A stretch of DNA of 64,000 nucleotides from Mesobacillus foraminis. GTDB taxonomy: Bacteria; Bacillota; Bacilli; Bacillales; Cytobacillaceae. The translations under genes were made by a program, and so were the position numbers. Every line of letters starts with the position of its first letter. The first letter of the stretch is position 1. The notes beneath the pieces are model-generated. The model worked only from the letters and a program-made list of their open reading frames with translations, had not been told where the DNA came from and ran no database searches. The DNA is taken from NCBI RefSeq assembly GCF_004340465.1, contig NZ_SLVV01000002.1, positions 124,001 to 188,000 of the forward strand, read 5' to 3'. Of the stretch, positions 1 through 8,423 are shown one piece after another.

Positions 1-183
1 GATTCTATAAATACGAATTAGTTGGACAAAGGTTTCATTTTTTTGTTTTACCCAGAAAAAATAATTATAACCTCAAGGAAAGTGTTTACAGGAAATTTAC
101 AATTAATGTTTTCATAAATTAGTCACAATTAGCCCCGTTAATCGAAATAACTTCTATGTTAAAATCATTTTAAAAGGACCTTC

Positions 184-199
184 TGTGATTTTTATCACA
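184..199. promoter_or_regulatory. FNR/CRP-family binding box upstream of qoxA
   Basis: A perfect inverted repeat, TGTGA-N6-TCACA, lies about 140 bp before qoxA. It matches the binding consensus of the CRP/FNR superfamily, and Bacillus Fnr recognises this form. Oxygen-responsive control of a terminal oxidase would fit, but the regulator is inferred. The rest of 1-338 is AT-rich upstream sequence with no gene. Confidence 0.55.
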
Positions 200-268
200 C
201 TTTGTTCCACAAGTTTCCACAGGTTTAGGAACAAAAATCGATTATTTTGTGAACGCCCGAGCAAAGTA

Positions 269-306
269 TGTGATATAATGATCAAGGTTTGTGATATAAT
301 GATCAA
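269..306 (+). repeat. Tandem 17-bp repeat carrying extended -10 motifs
   Basis: The 17-bp unit TGTGATATAATGATCAA occurs at 269-285 and again at 290-306, exactly 21 bp apart, which is two helical turns. Each copy contains an extended -10 element (TG-N3-TATAAT). No good -35 is visible for either copy. The repeat ends about 30 bp before the qoxA start, so it probably forms a duplicated promoter core for the qox operon. Confidence 0.6.
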
Positions 307-338
307 AGTTTTTCCGAATAAAAGAAAGGGGTACTTGT

Positions 339-1265
339 ATGAAATTTAAATGGACATTACTATCAGCCATTTTTACGATTGCCATGATGCTTACTGGTTG
401 TGAACCATTGACCGTTCTTGATCCAAAAGGGCCGCAAGCAGAAAGACAGGCAAATGACATTATTTTATCAGCAGGAATCATGATGTTCATTGTCCTGGTC
501 GTATTCGGTCTCCTGGCCTTCATGCTGATAAAATACCGGGCTTCAAAACAAAGCAAGGATTATGAACCTCCACACATCGAAGGCAATGTAATTGTTGAAG
601 CAATTTGTGTAGGAATTCCAGTTCTTATCGTTGCATTCCTATCGTTTGTTTCTGTACAAAGTAACTATATTGTCGAAGCAACGCCAAAAGGATATGAAGA
701 TAAAGAACCTTTGGTTGTCTACGCATCTTCATCGAACTGGAAATGGCATTTCAGCTATCCGGAAGAAGATATTGAAACAGTCAACTACTTATATATACCA
801 ACGGACCGGCCGCTGGAGTTCAAGCTCTATTCTTACGGCCCGATTACAAGCTTCTGGATTCCGCAGCTTGGCGGCCAGAAATATGCAATGGCAGACATGG
901 TCAACACTCTTCATTTAGCAGCTGATGTGCCTGGTGAATTCATGGGCAGAAATGCGAACTTCAGCGGGAAAGGGTTTGCCGAGAATACTTTCAATGTGAC
1001 TGCTATGCCTGAAGACGAATTTGATGACTGGGTGAAAGAAGTAAAGGAAACGGCCAAGCCTTTGACTGAGGAGAAATTTAACGAACTGCTCGAACCAGGA
1101 CATCTTGGACAAATGACATTCACTGGAACCCATCTGGAATTCCTTCCTCCTCCGGAAGGAGAAAATGGTGGACATAACCACGGTTCAACTGATTCAGATT
1201 CACATGAAGAACATTCTGATTCCGAGAATTCAGAAGAAGAACATACAAATCATAGCCATCATTAA
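339..1265 (+). CDS. qoxA: Cytochrome aa3 quinol oxidase subunit II
   Basis: Subunit II of the aa3-type menaquinol oxidase, a proton-pumping terminal oxidase in the cytoplasmic membrane. The N-terminus is a lipoprotein signal with a lipobox ending in Cys21 (LTGC). Two transmembrane helices follow (about 45-65 and 85-105), then an extracellular cupredoxin-like domain that lacks the CuA ligands, as expected for quinol oxidases. The length (308 aa) is near the family norm. The last ~35 residues are an unusual His/Glu/Asp/Ser-rich tail ending in SHH. The start follows an AAAGGGG site. It is first in the qoxABCD operon. Confidence 0.95.
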   Translation: MKFKWTLLSAIFTIAMMLTGCEPLTVLDPKGPQAERQANDIILSAGIMMFIVLVVFGLLAFMLIKYRASKQSKDYEPPHIEGNVIVEAICVGIPVLIVAFLSFVSVQSNYIVEATPKGYEDKEPLVVYASSSNWKWHFSYPEEDIETVNYLYIPTDRPLEFKLYSYGPITSFWIPQLGGQKYAMADMVNTLHLAADVPGEFMGRNANFSGKGFAENTFNVTAMPEDEFDDWVKEVKETAKPLTEEKFNELLEPGHLGQMTFTGTHLEFLPPPEGENGGHNHGSTDSDSHEEHSDSENSEEEHTNHSHH

Positions 1266-1331
1266 GATTGATGCACGTCGCCTTGCCTGCGTCATAGGCA
1301 GGCGGCGATTTCCCGAAAGGAGTCACTAAGT

Positions 1332-3278
1332 ATGGAATTTTTTGAACGATTTGCCGTACCTCATCCTAGTCCGGCAATTTATGCTTCAATGGTTGCAATC
1401 GGACTGACCGTTATTGCCATTCTCGCAGGCTTGACTTATTTTAAAAAATGGGGCTATCTCTGGCGTGAATGGTTAACGACTGTCGACCACAAGCGAATTG
1501 GAATTATGTATTTGATTTCGGCATTGCTGATGCTGTTCCGCGGAGGCGCCGATGCGATTATGATGCGTGCCCAGCTTGCTGTTCCAGAAAACCAGCTGCT
1601 TGATGCACAGCATTATAATGAAATATTCACCACCCACGGGGTTGTCATGATTATCTTTATGGCGATGCCTTTCATCATGGGATTAATGAACTTTGTCGTA
1701 CCATTGCAAATTGGTGCAAGGGACGTTGCATTTCCCCGCTTAAACGCCCTTAGCTTCTGGCTTTTCTTTATGGGTGCAATGCTTTTCAATATTTCATTCG
1801 TAGTCGGGGGATCACCTGATGCCGGCTGGACATCCTATTTCCCGCTTGCAGGAACAGAATTCAGTGAATCAGTAGGCTCGAACTACTTTATGATCGCGAT
1901 TCAGATTGCAGGTCTTGGTACCTTAATGACAGGGATTAACTTCATTACGACGATTCTTAAAATGAGAGCTCCTGGCATGACGTTAATGAAAATGCCGATG
2001 TTTACCTGGTCTGCCCTGATTACGAATGCGATTATCGTGTTCGCATTCCCGGTATTGACTGTTCTTCTTGCCATGGGAACAATGGACCGTTTGTTTGCAA
2101 CCAACTTCTTCACAACTGATAATGGCGGCATGGACATGCTCTGGGCCAATCTTTTCTGGGTATGGGGACATCCTGAAGTGTACATTCTTGTTCTGCCAGC
2201 TTTCGGTGTATACAGTGAAGTTATTTCTACGTTTGCTCGCCGAAATCTATATGGCTATAAATCTATGGTTGCTTCAATGGTCATCATTTCACTGCTGTCT
2301 TTCCTAGTATGGGCCCACCATTTCTTTACAATGGGTCAAGGCGCATTAGCCAACAGCATCTTCTCGATTACAACAATGGCAATTGCCGTACCGACCGGGG
2401 TAAAGATCTTCAACTGGCTGCTTACCCTCTGGAAAGGGAAAATTGTCATCACTACTCCAATGCTGTACTCCATCCTGTTTATTCCGCTTTTCACTATCGG
2501 CGGAGTTACCGGAGTAATGCTGGGGATGTCAGCTGCTGACTATCAGTATCATAATACCATGTTCCTGGTTGCCCACTTCCACATGGTTATTATTCCTGGT
2601 GTCGTGTTCGCGATGCTTGCAGGCCTTACCTACTGGTGGCCTAAAATGTTTGGCTTTATGCTAAATGAAAAAATCGGTAAATCGGCTGCATGGACCATCG
2701 CCATCAGCACACTGGTTGCCTTTATGCCAATGTTCTTCTCCGGTTTGGACGGTCAGGCGCGCAGAATGTACACATACTCAGAATCGACTGGATTCGGCAT
2801 CTGGAACATGATTTCATTTATCGGTGCCGCGGGGCTTGCAATCGGATTTGCACTGATTGTCTATAACGTGTATTACAGTGTCCGATACTCGCCTAGAAAT
2901 ATAAGTGCAGATCCTTGGGATGCACGTACACTTGAATGGGCGACACACAGTCCCGTTCCAGAATACAACTTTGCAAATGTACCGCAAATCGATTCGATCG
3001 AGACATTCTGGGATTCAAAGAAAAAAGGCCATATTATGTTCAAGGGTGACTATGAAAAGATTCACATGCCAAATAACAGCGGAATGCCATTTATTATGAG
3101 CTGTATCTTTTTTGCCTGGGGCTTCTCATTTGTATTTGCGATGTGGATCCCTCTCATCATCACGACTATCGGCATTTTGGTCTGCATGGCCCTCCGTTCC
3201 TTTGAAAAGGATCATGGCCACTATATCTCTGTAGAAGAAATTGAAGAAACAGAAACAAAATTGCGAGGTGCTAAATAA
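1332..3278 (+). CDS. qoxB: Cytochrome aa3 quinol oxidase subunit I
   Basis: Catalytic subunit I (648 aa), which carries the low-spin heme and the binuclear heme a3-CuB centre where oxygen is reduced. It is a polytopic membrane protein of the heme-copper oxidase family. Visible metal-ligand motifs include WGHPEVY (CuB His plus the cross-linked Tyr segment), the HH pair in AHHFF, and HFHMV near the heme ligands. It lies 66 bp after qoxA and overlaps the qoxC start by one base, so translation is probably coupled. An AAAGGAG site precedes the ATG. Confidence 0.96.
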   Translation: MEFFERFAVPHPSPAIYASMVAIGLTVIAILAGLTYFKKWGYLWREWLTTVDHKRIGIMYLISALLMLFRGGADAIMMRAQLAVPENQLLDAQHYNEIFTTHGVVMIIFMAMPFIMGLMNFVVPLQIGARDVAFPRLNALSFWLFFMGAMLFNISFVVGGSPDAGWTSYFPLAGTEFSESVGSNYFMIAIQIAGLGTLMTGINFITTILKMRAPGMTLMKMPMFTWSALITNAIIVFAFPVLTVLLAMGTMDRLFATNFFTTDNGGMDMLWANLFWVWGHPEVYILVLPAFGVYSEVISTFARRNLYGYKSMVASMVIISLLSFLVWAHHFFTMGQGALANSIFSITTMAIAVPTGVKIFNWLLTLWKGKIVITTPMLYSILFIPLFTIGGVTGVMLGMSAADYQYHNTMFLVAHFHMVIIPGVVFAMLAGLTYWWPKMFGFMLNEKIGKSAAWTIAISTLVAFMPMFFSGLDGQARRMYTYSESTGFGIWNMISFIGAAGLAIGFALIVYNVYYSVRYSPRNISADPWDARTLEWATHSPVPEYNFANVPQIDSIETFWDSKKKGHIMFKGDYEKIHMPNNSGMPFIMSCIFFAWGFSFVFAMWIPLIITTIGILVCMALRSFEKDHGHYISVEEIEETETKLRGAK

Positions 3279-3874
3279 TGAAAATAGATCACTCGCTTCC
3301 TCTTGAATACAGTACCGAAGAAAACCGCTTAAAAATATTAGGTTTCTGGATTTTCCTTGGTGCCGAAATCATGCTTTTTGCTACCCTTTTCGCATCCTAT
3401 TTTGTTCTGGCGGATCGTACAGGAAGCGGACCTGCCGGCTCGGAAATTTTTGAGCTGACACCAGTTCTGATTGAAACCATCCTGCTGTTGACTAGCAGCT
3501 TTACCATTGGCCTTGGAATCCATGCCATGAGGATCGGTAATAAGAAAGCCATGATGACTTTCTTTGCTGTCACCCTTCTGCTTGGATTGGCCTTCCTGGG
3601 CTTTGAGATTTTCGAATTCTTTCATTATGTTCATGTTGGTGCCGGACTTCAAACAAGTGCCTTTACAGCCATGCTGCTGACTACCCTAGGGACTCATGGG
3701 GCGCACGTTACATTCGGATTTTTCTGGGGCTTAGCCATCCTCCTTCAGGTTAAAAAACGTGGTTTGACACCAGAAACAACGAATAAGTCCTTCATCTTCT
3801 CTCTTTACTGGCACTTCCTGGACGTCGTTTGGATCTTTATCTTCAGCTTCGTCTACCTGAAAGGAATGATGTAA
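3278..3874 (+). CDS. qoxC: Cytochrome aa3 quinol oxidase subunit III
   Basis: Subunit III of the quinol oxidase, a 198-aa membrane protein with about five transmembrane helices and the conserved late motif YWHFLDVVWIF. The family stabilises the core complex and supports proton uptake. Its start overlaps the qoxB stop (TAATG), and its stop is followed two bases later by qoxD. Confidence 0.95.
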   Translation: MKIDHSLPLEYSTEENRLKILGFWIFLGAEIMLFATLFASYFVLADRTGSGPAGSEIFELTPVLIETILLLTSSFTIGLGIHAMRIGNKKAMMTFFAVTLLLGLAFLGFEIFEFFHYVHVGAGLQTSAFTAMLLTTLGTHGAHVTFGFFWGLAILLQVKKRGLTPETTNKSFIFSLYWHFLDVVWIFIFSFVYLKGMM

Positions 3875-3876
3875 AC

Positions 3877-4167
3877 ATGAATTTGAAAGAATTGTTTCCA
3901 CGCAATCAAGTAATAGGGTTTGTGTTTTCGCTGATTCTTACCGCAGCAGCCCTGACAGTCTACTTTTTGGATCTTTCCTTCCAGGCTGGCATGACGGTGC
4001 TGCTTGTAACAGCTTTTATCCAGGCTGCCGTTCAGCTGGTATTGTTTATGCATGCTGGCGAAACGGAAGATAAAGGAGCGATTTATACCAATATCTATTA
4101 TGGTGTCATCATTGCTCTAGTTACGATATTTGGCACATTGCTATGTATGACATGGGGATATATTTAA
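3877..4167 (+). CDS. qoxD: Cytochrome aa3 quinol oxidase subunit IV
   Basis: Small subunit IV (96 aa) with three hydrophobic helices and the charged loop HAGETEDKG typical of the family. I chose the ATG at 3877, just after the qoxC stop, because the upstream ATG in the same frame lies inside qoxC and the extension there would not resemble the family. A clear terminator follows, ending the operon. Confidence 0.92.
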   Translation: MNLKELFPRNQVIGFVFSLILTAAALTVYFLDLSFQAGMTVLLVTAFIQAAVQLVLFMHAGETEDKGAIYTNIYYGVIIALVTIFGTLLCMTWGYI

Positions 4168-4175
4168 ACAGACTA

Positions 4176-4206
4176 AGAGGGCGTCAATTCGGCGCCCTCT
4201 TTTTTA
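4176..4206 (+). terminator. Rho-independent terminator after qoxD
   Basis: The stem AGAGGGCG/CGCCCTCT encloses a 9-nt loop and is followed by TTTTTT. It sits 9 bp past the qoxD stop. Confidence 0.9.
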
Positions 4207-4301
4207 TGGATAGATTTAAAAACCTATGAACTCCATGCTCTGAAGACAATATCCGTGACCATCATTTATTTCTTATTTTAACTCTTGTATTAAAAACCGT
4301 A

Positions 4302-4535
4302 TTATTGCAAAGACCGGCTGCCTTTTTTTGTATTAGTAACCATTTCTTCAGAAATGACCAGGAACACGCCCATCAAGAAAATAAAGATAGCTCCCATGAT
4401 TGTACCGATGCCTATCCCGGTCACCGGACTGTAATCGCTTACAAGGAACCCGTACATGAAAATGGCGATTCCGATTGTGAGGATTGTTCCCCCTACATAT
4501 CTTACAGCGTTTAACATTTTAGAATAAGACTTCAA
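4302..4535 (-). CDS. Small membrane protein, unrecognised
   Basis: A 77-aa protein with two strongly hydrophobic segments (about 12-31 and 42-62) and a short Lys/Arg-rich C-terminus, so it is probably an integral membrane protein with both ends in the cytoplasm. The start is TTG, supported by AAGGAGG nine bases upstream. I do not recognise the family and assign no function. It stands alone, convergent with qoxABCD. Confidence 0.65.
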   Translation of the reverse strand: MKSYSKMLNAVRYVGGTILTIGIAIFMYGFLVSDYSPVTGIGIGTIMGAIFIFLMGVFLVISEEMVTNTKKGSRSLQ

Positions 4536-4733
4536 ACGAATCAGCCTCCTTTTTATATATTATTCCTCTAGTTCACAAAATTGTCAAACTTTATTTTAAT
4601 ATTCCCGCCTCTTTTCTTGACAAACAAAATTATTGATATTTTCCTTTGCTTTCTTAAAATTATATGAATCATACAGGCTTAAGTTACAAATCTTAATAAA
4701 TGGCATTCGATCTGATATCAGGAGGTGAGAAAC

Positions 4734-4838
4734 CTGCCAAATAAAAAAAGGCCCGTTTCCTATCAGCAGACACTTGGAACCAAGACGGAAAAAATCAGGA
4801 AACAATCGGAGCAGGAAAACAAAAAACAGCAAAAATAA
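4734..4838 (+). CDS. Small basic peptide with apparent CTG start
   Basis: A 34-codon reading frame whose first codon is CTG, preceded by a near-perfect GGAGGTG six bases away. The peptide is hydrophilic, rich in Lys and Gln, and has no membrane segment. No ATG, GTG or TTG lies in frame near the ribosome site. It resembles the short basic peptides of unknown role common in spore formers, but I do not recognise it. The antisense frame here has no ribosome site. Confidence 0.5.
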   Translation: MPNKKRPVSYQQTLGTKTEKIRKQSEQENKKQQK

Positions 4839-4996
4839 CTGGAACTTCGTCTTATATAACCAGCATTAACCGGGCTGGCAAACGTAGACCAGCCTAGTAA
4901 TGCCCTACTCTGTATTTCATTTTACTTTTCTGCAGAATTCCATATGATTTTGGGTCATCCCCTCTATAAAAACCTCTTTTGCCCCACCACTCCCCA

Positions 4997-5173
4997 TCAA
5001 AGAATGACATAATTTTTATGTGCGATCACTGTCCGGTTATTCAAAAATTCCCGGTCTGAGAAGTTCTCAAGAATCTCAATAATAACCGAGTTTTCTTTTA
5101 CTTTTTCAACTACCCCTTTAATTCCATGCATTGAAACGACTTGATCACCTACATGTGCAACTTTCACTTTCAT
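4997..5173 (-). CDS. YkvS-like DUF2187 family protein, copy 1
   Basis: A 58-aa KOW-like small beta protein of the DUF2187 (YkvS) family. The core motif GIKGVVEKVKENSVIIEI is followed by TVIAHKNY. I chose the ATG at 5173 because AAAGGGG lies nine bases upstream and because this makes it the same length as the second copy at 38656-38832. The function is not established; the KOW-like fold suggests RNA or protein contacts. Confidence 0.8.
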   Translation of the reverse strand: MKVKVAHVGDQVVSMHGIKGVVEKVKENSVIIEILENFSDREFLNNRTVIAHKNYVIL

Positions 5174-5337
5174 CTTGCTCAACCCCTTTGCAAATTTTTA
5201 GGGATGTCCTTTAATACCCATCTCGTTTGGAATAATAGACTGATTTACAAAGATAGTACGGCAATTTTTTTGTGGCATCATGTGTTTTGTCACATTTGCT
5301 TACGGACTTTTTCAGTTTTACTTTGATGTAAGAAACG

Positions 5338-5368
5338 AAAAACAGGAGGGCGTTTGCCTCCTGTTTTT
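5338..5368 (-). terminator. Bidirectional-looking terminator
   Basis: The stem AAAAACAGGAGG/CCTCCTGTTTTT encloses a 7-nt loop. On the minus strand the run of T directly follows the stop of the coiled-coil gene that ends at 5368. The interval 5174-5337 is otherwise without a gene. Confidence 0.85.
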
Positions 5369-5724
5369 CAACCTGCAATCAAAGTTATAATGGTAACGAT
5401 GACAGCTAATGCTGATACACCGACTCCTGCCCAAGCAGCATATAATGGTCTCTTACTGGCATTTTCATCCTTCAGCTCTTTCAAAGAATTTTTGATATCA
5501 ACAATATCAGACTGGTTGGCGGCTGATTTTAATGATTCACGAAGTTCAGAGATACTTCGATCACGGCTTCGAAACATCTCTGTTAGTTCTTGTCTTGGAA
5601 TATAAACACCCTCTGATTTTTTTTGCCATTCCCTGATATCATTCCTCAAATCACTAATGACCACTTCAAGCTGCTTGATTTGTTCTTCAACTACGGCTAA
5701 ACGCTCATAATTTTCATTGCCCAC
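5368..5724 (-). CDS. Coiled-coil protein with C-terminal membrane anchor
   Basis: About 118 aa: a long charged alpha-helical/coiled-coil region followed by one C-terminal transmembrane segment (AWAGVGVSALAVIVTIITLI). The layout resembles phage XhlA-type haemolysin/holin accessory proteins, but no phage genes are nearby. I prefer the GTG at 5724 because GGGGTGA lies just upstream. An ATG nine codons earlier (5751) has no ribosome site. It could be a remnant or a domesticated phage gene; the role is unknown. Confidence 0.65.
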   Translation of the reverse strand: MGNENYERLAVVEEQIKQLEVVISDLRNDIREWQKKSEGVYIPRQELTEMFRSRDRSISELRESLKSAANQSDIVDIKNSLKELKDENASKRPLYAAWAGVGVSALAVIVTIITLIAG

Positions 5725-5935
5725 TCCCTCACCCCATTTAACGGCAATCATTCAGATTTTCATTACTATTTTATGAGAGGGCCGGTCAATAAGGCATGGA
5801 CAATCTACTATTAAAGTAAAATATTATTGTGCTCATGAAAATGCGATTCCCCAATAGTCAAACAAATTGCTCTTGTCCATACCAGCCCAGCAGGGAGCCT
5901 GCCCCTGGCCAAATACCACAGCCATTCTCCCTGCC

Positions 5936-6799
5936 CTATTGGAGTCCAAATTTCTCGCTAATTTCTTTTTTTAAGTTTTCAAGATATTCCGGGCTCAGAA
6001 CATCGCTTCCCCCGCGAAAAATCTCCTGTAAATAAGATTTTGGAGGGGATGTTTCCGAGTCTTTTTCTACCACTGTAAAGCTCAGTACATTCATGACCTT
6101 TTTGCCATTTAGCTGAGGCTCCAGCACAATTGGCCGATAACACCCTTCCTTTACTCCTTCTCGCTTGAATAAATATGCCAGGCCTTCTTTTGTGATCTCA
6201 TAGATTTTGCCTTCAACGATTCCACCTTCTTCTACTATGTCTGCTCTGCCCCCGTCAGAATATTTTTTGGCAAAGCGGAGCTTGTACCCTCTCAAAGTAC
6301 CCCGACCCTCTACCTTCAGGAAACAGTGCTTAACTCCGGAGCGTATGAACCTTTCATCATCCATACAGCTTGCATAGGCAAAATAAAGGAATGATTCTTT
6401 GACTTTAAGCAAAGAATATACGCTCCAATCTCCACCTTCAATATGCTGAAGCTTATGCCTGTCTCCATCTTCCGGTAGTACATATACAAAGGCCTGAACA
6501 GTGCCGATATCAGTTGTAACTGTTTTTATAGTTCGGTTATAATGATTATTTTTTCCTGGACCGCAATAACCCTCAAAATCGTCCAGCTTTTTTAAAAGCT
6601 CTTGATCTACCTCATATAACTCACCGTAGACTCTCCCTGTTTCATCCTCTTTCAGGAATGGATAGCCATATGGCGAATCATAGAGCTTGCCATTTGTATA
6701 GCATTGTGCGGCACCACGCACTGAGTTCTGCAAGACATGTTGGTTTCTTTGACCCATTCTCAGTGTTCCATATACGAACACATAATATTTTTCCTCCAT
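5936..6799 (-). CDS. ykqA: Two-domain gamma-glutamylcyclotransferase-like protein (YkqA type)
   Basis: A 287-aa protein with two GGCT/AIG2-like beta-barrel domains. The first (about 1-115) carries the diagnostic FVYGTLRMGQ motif and an acidic residue region near LDDFEGY. The second (about 135-250) has the equivalent FLYFAYASCMD motif. B. subtilis YkqA has the same length and tandem layout. The family acts on gamma-glutamyl amines or amino acids, but the substrate here is unknown. An AGAAGGAG site precedes the ATG. It is monocistronic. Confidence 0.8.
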   Translation of the reverse strand: MEEKYYVFVYGTLRMGQRNQHVLQNSVRGAAQCYTNGKLYDSPYGYPFLKEDETGRVYGELYEVDQELLKKLDDFEGYCGPGKNNHYNRTIKTVTTDIGTVQAFVYVLPEDGDRHKLQHIEGGDWSVYSLLKVKESFLYFAYASCMDDERFIRSGVKHCFLKVEGRGTLRGYKLRFAKKYSDGGRADIVEEGGIVEGKIYEITKEGLAYLFKREGVKEGCYRPIVLEPQLNGKKVMNVLSFTVVEKDSETSPPKSYLQEIFRGGSDVLSPEYLENLKKEISEKFGLQ

Positions 6800-6951
6800 T
6801 CGCCCGCACTCCTTCTAAGACCAGATGTTCTTTATGGCTATTAACGATTTTTACTATAAAAGAACACCTCTGGCTGCGACTCTACCCTCAGGTTTTCTGC
6901 TTCCATGGTATGCTGGTCATTGCGGGAATATGCAGGCGTGCAGTTTTCATT

Positions 6952-7001
6952 AAAAAAGAACCTAAGTTTCTGAAGTATTTCAAGAAACTTAGGTTCTTTT
7001 T
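6952..7001 (-). terminator. Terminator of the yng-sco operon
   Basis: A long inverted repeat, AAAAAGAACCTAAGTTTCT and its complement, around an 11-nt loop, flanked by T runs on both sides. It lies 50 bp beyond the scoB stop. The interval 6800-6951 shows no gene. Confidence 0.85.
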
Positions 7002-7051
7002 TTCACTATTAAAATGAACACTCAACTAATCCAGCTGAATGAACAGCTCTC

Positions 7052-7705
7052 TTAATAGGCGTCAAACTTCACATCTTTACCAACAATTAGTTCTGCTTCC
7101 GTACAGTCAAGGATCTGCTGAAGAGTGAAACCCACGGAGACTTCAATAAGCTTCAGCCCATCCTTTGTTACATCCATTACGGCCCGGTCCGTTATAATCC
7201 GTTCTACAACTCCTTTTCCTGTCAGGGGAAGGCTGCACTTTTTCAGGATTTTTGATTCCCCTTTTTTATTAACATGGTCCATTATGACGATTGTTTTTCG
7301 TGCTCCGTGAACTAAATCCATTGCTCCGCCCATCCCTTTTACCATCCTTCCAGGTATCATCCAGTTGGCAAGATCTCCTTCCTGGGAAACCTCCATGCCT
7401 CCGAGAATGGCTACATCAATATGTCCCCCACGGATCATGGCAAAAGACTCCGCACTGTCAAAATAGGCGGCACCTTGAATCGCAGTCACGGTTTCTTTGC
7501 CTGCGTTGATCAAATCGGCATCGACCTCCGCTTCGGACGGATAAGGACCGATTCCCAGAAGGCCGTTTTCAGACTGGAGGACCACTTGTTTATAGTCACT
7601 GATAAAATTGGCCACCATCGTGGGCATGCCAATTCCAAGATTTACGTAATCACCATTTTTAATCTCTTTCTCTGCCCGCCTTGCAATCTTTTCCCTTGTG
7701 TTCAT
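7052..7705 (-). CDS. scoB: 3-oxoacid CoA-transferase subunit B
   Basis: Beta subunit (217 aa) of succinyl-CoA:3-oxoacid CoA-transferase, which activates acetoacetate to acetoacetyl-CoA. The conserved SENGLLGIGPYP segment contains the catalytic glutamate region, and GMGGAMDLVHGA is typical of the subunit. I chose the ATG at 7705 because a GGGGGGG site lies upstream; the longer frame would add 13 residues overlapping scoA. It is the last gene of the leucine operon, where it would consume the acetoacetate released by YngG. Confidence 0.9.
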   Translation of the reverse strand: MNTREKIARRAEKEIKNGDYVNLGIGMPTMVANFISDYKQVVLQSENGLLGIGPYPSEAEVDADLINAGKETVTAIQGAAYFDSAESFAMIRGGHIDVAILGGMEVSQEGDLANWMIPGRMVKGMGGAMDLVHGARKTIVIMDHVNKKGESKILKKCSLPLTGKGVVERIITDRAVMDVTKDGLKLIEVSVGFTLQQILDCTEAELIVGKDVKFDAY

Positions 7706-7718
7706 CCGATCCCCCCCC

Positions 7719-8411
7719 TTAAGCTTGTATGGTCCTGCGTTCAATTCGTTTTTCCTGGGTCCCCTGAATCAAGGATTGAATATAAATTCCGGGTGAATGG
7801 ATGATGTTGGGATCAAGCTCGCCAGTCTCAACAATCTCTTCTACTTCGGCAATTGTTGTCCTGCCTGCCGCCGCCATCATGGAGTTGAAATTGCGTGCTG
7901 TTTTCCGGTAGACAAGATTGCCCATTTTATCTGCCCGGCAGGCTCTGACCAGGCTGAAGTCCGAAGTCAATGATTCTTCAAGAAGGTATTCTCTGTTATT
8001 GAAGATTCTTGTTTCTTTCCCTGCTGCAATTGGGGTGCCCACCCCGGCAGGAGTATAGAATGCAGGGATGCCTGCACCTCCAGCACGGATCTTTTCTGCC
8101 AAAGTACCTTGAGGCGTAAGTTCAACCTCAATTTCACCATTCAAAAGCTGCCGCTCAAATTCTTTGTTCTCCCCAACATAGGAGGCGATGATTTTTTTTA
8201 TTTGCTTGTTTCTCAGAAGAAGCCCAAGCCCCCAGTCATCAACACCACAATTATTGGAAATGATTGTAAGGTTTTTTACCCCCTTTTCCGCCAGGGCTTT
8301 GATCAGGTTTTCAGGAATCCCGCACAAGCCGAATCCCCCTACCATTAGCGTCATGCCATCCTGTATCCCTTCTATAGCTTCAAGAAAATCCGAAAAGATC
8401 CTTTTCATCAA
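7719..8411 (-). CDS. scoA: 3-oxoacid CoA-transferase subunit A
   Basis: Alpha subunit (230 aa) of the same CoA-transferase. The N-terminal glycine-rich CoA-binding motif is [13 protein letters not shown], and [16 protein letters not shown] is characteristic. It lies 12 bp after yngE and 13 bp before scoB, so all three are co-transcribed. Adding scoAB to the yng set completes leucine carbon flow to acetoacetyl-CoA. Confidence 0.92.
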   Translation of the reverse strand: MMKRIFSDFLEAIEGIQDGMTLMVGGFGLCGIPENLIKALAEKGVKNLTIISNNCGVDDWGLGLLLRNKQIKKIIASYVGENKEFERQLLNGEIEVELTPQGTLAEKIRAGGAGIPAFYTPAGVGTPIAAGKETRIFNNREYLLEESLTSDFSLVRACRADKMGNLVYRKTARNFNSMMAAAGRTTIAEVEEIVETGELDPNIIHSPGIYIQSLIQGTQEKRIERRTIQA

Positions 8412-8423
8412 GGCCCCTCCTTT

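Noticed and set aside
242-556. Minus-strand frame over the qoxA start
   Set aside because: Antisense to qoxA, no ribosome site, composition reflects the membrane protein on the other strand.
4596-4832. 78-codon minus-strand frame
   Set aside because: Antisense to the CTG-started peptide gene; no ribosome site, and the sense strand has a near-perfect one.
5368-5724. Prophage remnant suggested by the XhlA-like layout
   Set aside because: No other phage gene, attachment site or composition change nearby.
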